Source of the DNA: Vitellaria paradoxa
Taxonomy: Eukaryota > Streptophyta > Magnoliopsida > Ericales > Sapotaceae
DNA length: 64,000 nt
Reading direction: 5' to 3'
NCBI GenBank assembly: GCA_019916065.1
Contig: CM034234.1
Coordinates: 6,918,342 to 6,982,341 of the forward strand
The position numbers were made by a program, and so were the translations under genes. The notes beneath the pieces were generated by a model, which was given only the letters and a program-made list of their open reading frames with translations, ran no database searches and was not told where the DNA came from. Position 1 is the first letter of the stretch, and every line of letters begins with the position of its first letter. This document shows positions 59,592-64,000 of this stretch, in pieces.

Positions 59592-60324
59592 AAACAATTT
59601 CACATGGGATTTAACAAAAAATGTATCCCAAAAAATAAATAAATAAATTATTTAGTTCCAAAATTCTTATGTATCCCAAAACCCTTGAAGCTGTTTTCTT
59701 TGTTCGAAAATTCTCAAATATCGCCAAGCCTCTAAATTATTTTAGGTCTGAAATAATCAATGAAATCACACACACAAGAGACATTCAATTCCTGTGGTAT
59801 CAAATGAGATCTGAACACTGGAATGGTTTCTTCAAAAATAATAATTACTAGAACCAAGTAGATATTGAAACCCAATAATAAATTGAAACAATAAGACTAA
59901 GAATATGGCATTAAGAAAAAAATACCGACCTTTTTCATGGATTACGCCGAGAGTCGACAACCCTTGTGAAAGAATGAAAATGGGTCGAAGTTTCGAAGCC
60001 AAACCAACTCGAGGATTTGAGTGTGTTCCTTCCTTGGGTTGGGGGTAGCTCGGACAAGCACGGGCAATTTGTTTGTTGCGATGCCGATGCCGACGAAGTT
60101 GGATATTGACAGAGACGTGACAGAGAGGAGTTGGGGCTTTCAGGCGTGTGTTTTTTTTTTTTTTTTGTTTGGGTTACTTCTTACCAACGTTTTTGGTTGG
60201 GCGGGATTTTAAAAGTTGAATTTTTTGCTTAACAATAACAGTCGTTAGATTAATTTAAAAAGATTCAACGGATATGCACCGGATGTTTAACCGGTACAAA
60301 ATGCACCGGTGCTGCCCCCAACCC
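59592..60324 (-). repeat. MULE right terminal inverted repeat (about 0.73 kb)
   Basis: This is the inverse of 53192-53910. It carries about 25 extra bases near its outer end, between the terminal GCACCGGTGC segment and the TTGAATCTTTTTAAATTAAT block. Confidence 0.93.
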
Positions 60325-61605
60325 AATTCGCACACCTTGGTTGAACCTAGGGAACTAATTCATGGATTATTGAATTATTAGGTTAAATTTAATTCGCATA
60401 AAGCAACCCAGACAACCTCGGTTACCCAAAAAAAAAAGGTTAAATTCACGAAGTTTATATGTAATGTGGCTTTAAGTTGAACCAGGGACATGCCAAAGTC
60501 ATAATTGTAAGCTCCCAACCACAAAATTAGTATGTGTCTTTGGATTGTAAGTTACATATTTATTATAGTTATGCTGACTTATTAGTTTAGAAACTAGTAC
60601 TTTATTATCTTTTGACGACTTATTAAATTTAATGATTATATAAGTAATTGTTGTACAAAATAATATGGTAGAATCATTTTTATGCATTAAAAAGTTAAAG
60701 TTGATTGCTATGCTCAATACTATTTTAAATGAAAAATATATCTAGAATATATATGTTGTTATTTTTAATAGACAAGGCTCCGTTTGGCAAAACTTTCAAT
60801 TCTTAGTTTTCATTTTCAATTTTTTTAAACTAAATATAAAAATTCATTTGATAAATTAGTTTTCAGTTTTTAAAAAAATGAAAATTATTTTTAAAATTTA
60901 GAAAAATTATGAAAATATGTTTTCTCAAATTTTCATTCCTCTCGTAACTACCACCATCACCAGTCACAAACTATCATACATCATTGACCACCATCCATTG
61001 CCCGCTCAGCTATCGCCAACCATCACCTCCAACTACTGTTATTGGCTCCGATTGCCATCCATCTCCAACAACCATTGACTGACCACTACATATATCTTTG
61101 ATCACCATTGATCGACTGCCTCCCATCTATGGTTATCGCCGGTCACCACCCACCTCCAAACATACCTCCACTGATAGCCACCCTTTCAATATTCTAACTA
61201 ATAATTCGTAATTGTTGTTACCAAATACGATTTTAAATTTTTGTTTTTTGTTTCAACTATAAAAATGGAAATTACAAATAAAAAAACTAAAAATAATAAT
61301 CGAACCCAAAAACCGAAAATTTGAAAGAAAAAACTGAATGTTTCCCAAGCCCAAGTCTTGTGTTTTTCAAAATTGATGTCCTCTAATTTCAAATTATGTA
61401 ACTTAGCGTGTTTAAAAATAAGAAAGGGGCTCAAATACATTTTATAGTATGAAAGACACGGGATGCTAAAAAGAGCTGCATCCATGATAAATGCCGTTCC
61501 AAATTTGGAATGCAATGTAGTTCTTCTATTACTTTTACAATCCGTTGTTTTTTATTTTTTCACAATTTTAGAAGATGGAATTGAGCCAACCACCTCTTAT
61601 GGAAC

Positions 61606-61735
61606 ATTCAGAGTGAAAAAAAGGTGAGATAATTTATGAGTTCGTAATTCATATAGTGAGATAAAAAGTGAATAATTTTAAAGTTTTCCAAAGTTTTCAG
61701 AATGTTTTAACATTTTTCAATGCAACGAATGCACA
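61606..61735. repeat. MITE-like AT repeat, family M2
   Basis: GATAATTTATGAGTTCGTAA, then TAGTGAGATAAAAAGTGAAT, then TTTTTCAATGCAACGAATGC. It has the same word order as the copy at 5550-5701. Confidence 0.45.
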
Positions 61736-62098
61736 CTCAAAAAATGAATTCTGCCCACTAAATTAACCTTATGAATTGTCCATATGTTAACATAGAACCC
61801 AAAAATTAAATGGATAATAGATCTACTACAAATATTGCATATGGTGTTGTATCGTTGCCGTCTTGAGGACTTTAATCTGGAAAAAAAATAAACGTAAAAA
61901 GAAAAAAAAACAAAATGAAAGATTGTATGAACTTAGTTGGATTTCTTTGTGGAGCAAAATTTTGTAGTAAAATTTAATGATAGAACCAATTCCTTTAGCC
62001 ACTTAGCAAGACACTGAAGCAGTTACCCTCCTTCCTGCTTTATAGATTTGTCTCCACACGCAGGGAAAGCAAAATGCTGATTGTAAAAGAGTTATTAC

Positions 62099-62126
62099 CA
62101 AATAATAATAATAATAATAATAATAA
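62099..62126. repeat. (AAT)n microsatellite
   Basis: About nine AAT units, 20 bases before the hAT-like element. Confidence 0.9.
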
Positions 62127-62147
62127 ACAGGGTTGATAGGAGAGGAA

Positions 62148-62862
62148 TAGGGATGTCAACGGAGTAGGTATAGGGCGGGTATGACATTCCCCGTCCTCGT
62201 CCCCCATCCCCGAGAAAAAAAAATTTTTCATACCCGTCCCCACGAGATAATGAATTCCTCGTCCCCGTCCCCGTTTACCCGCTAAGTATACTAACTATTA
62301 CAAATTATATATTATATGTATAAAATAAATATTTAAAACTATTATAAATATTATATATATTAAATAAATTATATATTACATATATAAAATTATATATATT
62401 AAATAAAAATATATAAATATTTAAAATTATTATAAACATTATATATATTAAATAAAATATATATTATATAGATAATATTATATATTAAGTAAAAATCTAT
62501 ATTGCATATATATATTAAATAAAAATTAAAAATATATATACAAATCTTTGACTTTAACTGGTGCACTGAACTAAAGAGGAAGAAACATTTATTTATAACC
62601 TCACAAGACCTTTACTTCTTTGTAAGAAATCGATGTGGAACTTCTAAATGAGCTACCACGCCAACAAAATTAATAAATAAATATTTAAATAGGTACGGGG
62701 CAGGGTGGGGACTATCGTACCTTCCTTGTCCCCGTACCCGTTCGAGTAACATTTTAAATCTCTATGCCCGTCCCCATCTTCGCTACTAACATACTCATAT
62801 CCTTCATGAACGAGGTGAATGAAGCGGGTACCCACCGGGTACCGGTATATTTGACATCCCTA
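62148..62862. mobile_element. non-autonomous hAT-like element
   Basis: The left end TAGGGATGTCAA and right end TTGACATCCCTA form a perfect 12-base inverted repeat. The flanking 8-mers GAGAGGAA (62140-62147) and TAAAGGAA (62863-62870) match in 6 of 8 bases, the duplication length of hAT transposons. Subterminal GC-rich CCCGTCCCCG-type motifs occur at both ends, as transposase-binding arrays do in hAT elements. The core (62280-62550) is almost pure AT with repeated TATATTAAATAAA words. There is no transposase. Confidence 0.82.
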
Positions 62863-62870
62863 TAAAGGAA

Positions 62871-64000
62871 TTTCTTGGATTTGGAGTTAGGCAATTGGGA
62901 AAGAGAAATTCCAACACTAGTTCTTAATTCAAGAGTGAATGAATATAAATTAGGATTACAAATTAAGAATTCGCATTAAAAATTAATCCTCTGGAATGGA
63001 AATATATTTCTCCCCATCTCACACCAACCAAATCTGCCCTTCCAATTAATAAATCCATAATAATTATTCCAAACCACTGACCTAGGGGATTAATGATACT
63101 TAACTTTGAGGAAATTATTAAAAAACTTCAATCACAGTATCTTTGCAATGGGAAACTTGTATTGTATGACAATGTTTGTTTGGGGGATAAAAACGAGGGA
63201 TTGAATAACCACTATTTTTATTAAGTTGACTTAGTTCTGTGTTTGGTTTGCAGTATTACAACTTCGGATTGGATTTCATATCCTTCAAAATGGGGATAAG
63301 TAATACCATGGGAGACACGGTATTATTTATTCCTCATTTCTGGATTTGTTTGTTGCCAAAATCTAAAAATTTAAAATTATTTCTTGTTACATGTCATGTT
63401 AAATCACTCTTTTATCCCACTTTATATTTCATCAACCAAGTATAAAAAAATAATCTCACATAAAAATTAATCCCATATTATATCTAATTCTATACATTAT
63501 TCCATGGTATTACTTATACTCTATCGTTCAATTCCTCCAAACAAACACAGCTATATGTACAATGCGTAATTCATTTGAATGAATTCCGTACGCCCGCAAA
63601 GGAGCCGGTGGCTGTCATTGGCAAATGGAAGATGTGACCTTCAGTGCTCTTTCACAACTCATGCGTAATTAACGCGAAGTTAAACTATTATTCCGTATTT
63701 ATTAAAGTCTTATTTGGTGGCATTTATATTTATTATTTCTTTATTTATATTTATAATTTTTTGAAAATTAATAAAAAATATATTTATTAACCTGCTTTTG
63801 TTATGAACGAGGGACTGGACAAAATTTTGATCCCGAACTTCTGTGAAGAAACACCTGGCTGATAGTAATCTTTATCGACTTAGCTGGCATCGGGAACGGG
63901 CAACCTTCTCCACTTCCCAGCCATCTGGAAGCTGGAACCTTGGTCATTGGCAATGATTTCCACATACCCAATTTTGTAAACACCAACACAGGAATAGGTT
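62871..64000. other. right-edge intergenic DNA
   Basis: Nothing coding could be supported. On the - strand 63989-63801 has an open frame (FTKLGMWKSLPMTKVPASRW, then CPFPMPAKSIKITISQVF), possibly an exon of a gene continuing beyond the window, but no family is recognised. Confidence 0.4.

Larger units (their letters stand above)
53192..60324 (-). mobile_element. complete Mutator-like element (MULE) with long TIRs, decayed FAR1-type transposase and captured RING-E3 sequence
   Basis: The termini are GGGTTGGGGGCAGCACCGGT at the left and its inverse at the right. The flanking 9-mers AATTTGCAC (53183-53191) and AATTCGCAC (60325-60333) match in 8 of 9 bases, the target-duplication length of Mutator elements. 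The joined flanks resemble a repeat at 49640-49690 (TCATTTGCGCACCTTAGATTGG), which gives an empty-site comparison. Internal order: left TIR, RING-E3 pseudogene (+), spacer, transposase (-), second RING-E3 fragment (+), right TIR. The transposase is broken, so the copy should not move on its own, although its long TIRs might still respond to an enzyme supplied elsewhere. Confidence 0.9.
60325..62147. other. intergenic DNA right of the MULE
   Basis: The first part continues the repeat in which the MULE landed (CACACCTTGGTTGAACC, then GAATTATTAGGTTAAATTTA). A segment at 60945-61180 is rich in CACCATC/CCACC words. An M2-type copy lies at 61606-61735. No gene is supported. Confidence 0.5.

Noticed and set aside
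63801..63989. Possible exon on - at the window edge
   Set aside because: The reading is not clearly random, but no family or splice evidence is available within the window, so it is only mentioned under the right-edge region.

Overview
This is plant nuclear DNA, most likely from a woody eudicot or a related angiosperm. It is AT-rich, its genes are split by many GT-AG introns, simple-sequence runs are abundant, and the four host genes and all recognisable transposons belong to plant families. I cannot name the species.

Host genes, left to right: (1) a group III-A xyloglucan endotransglucosylase/hydrolase of the XTH31/XTH32 type, + strand, 4 exons, 2921-4991; (2) a RING plus WD40 E3 ubiquitin ligase of the RFWD3 family, - strand, 13 exons, about 19589-9992; (3) a four-ACT-domain ACR9/ACR10-type protein, + strand, 6 exons, 31989-35853; (4) a multispanning HGSNAT-like (heparan-alpha-glucosaminide N-acetyltransferase family) membrane protein, - strand, 13 exons, 44469-38547. 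The genes are functionally unrelated, as is usual in plant chromosomes. Only the ACR gene is clean from ATG to stop. The XTH frame lacks an ATG where its signal peptide should begin (CTG is found instead). The RFWD3 frame lacks an ATG and is broken in at least two exons. The HGSNAT frame is broken once in exon 8. Two of the breaks sit in short homopolymers, so base-level assembly error must be separated from real decay.

The right third (about 44.5-64 kb) is dominated by mobile DNA. A large degenerate LTR-like region (about 47.25-52.47 kb) is followed by a complete 7.1-kb Mutator-like element (53192-60324). This element has inverted terminal repeats of about 0.72 kb, a near-perfect 9-bp target duplication, and a decayed FAR1-type transposase (FAR1 DNA-binding, MULE and SWIM domains). 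It also carries two copies, in direct orientation, of sequence captured from an RNF5/RNF185-type RING E3 ligase gene. That element is the most interesting object in the window. A short hAT-like element lies at 62148-62862.

Elsewhere there are a Ty3/gypsy gag fossil (about 29.1-30.95 kb), two copies of a tRNA-derived SINE, three copies of one MITE family (one forming the 3' flank and one lying in an intron of the HGSNAT-like gene), a LINE reverse-transcriptase fragment and a 45-bp triplicate inside an RFWD3 intron, a palindrome-rich tandem array near 20.1-20.8 kb and a 378-bp tandem duplication near 25.1-25.9 kb. No CRISPR array, rRNA gene or intact tRNA gene was seen.
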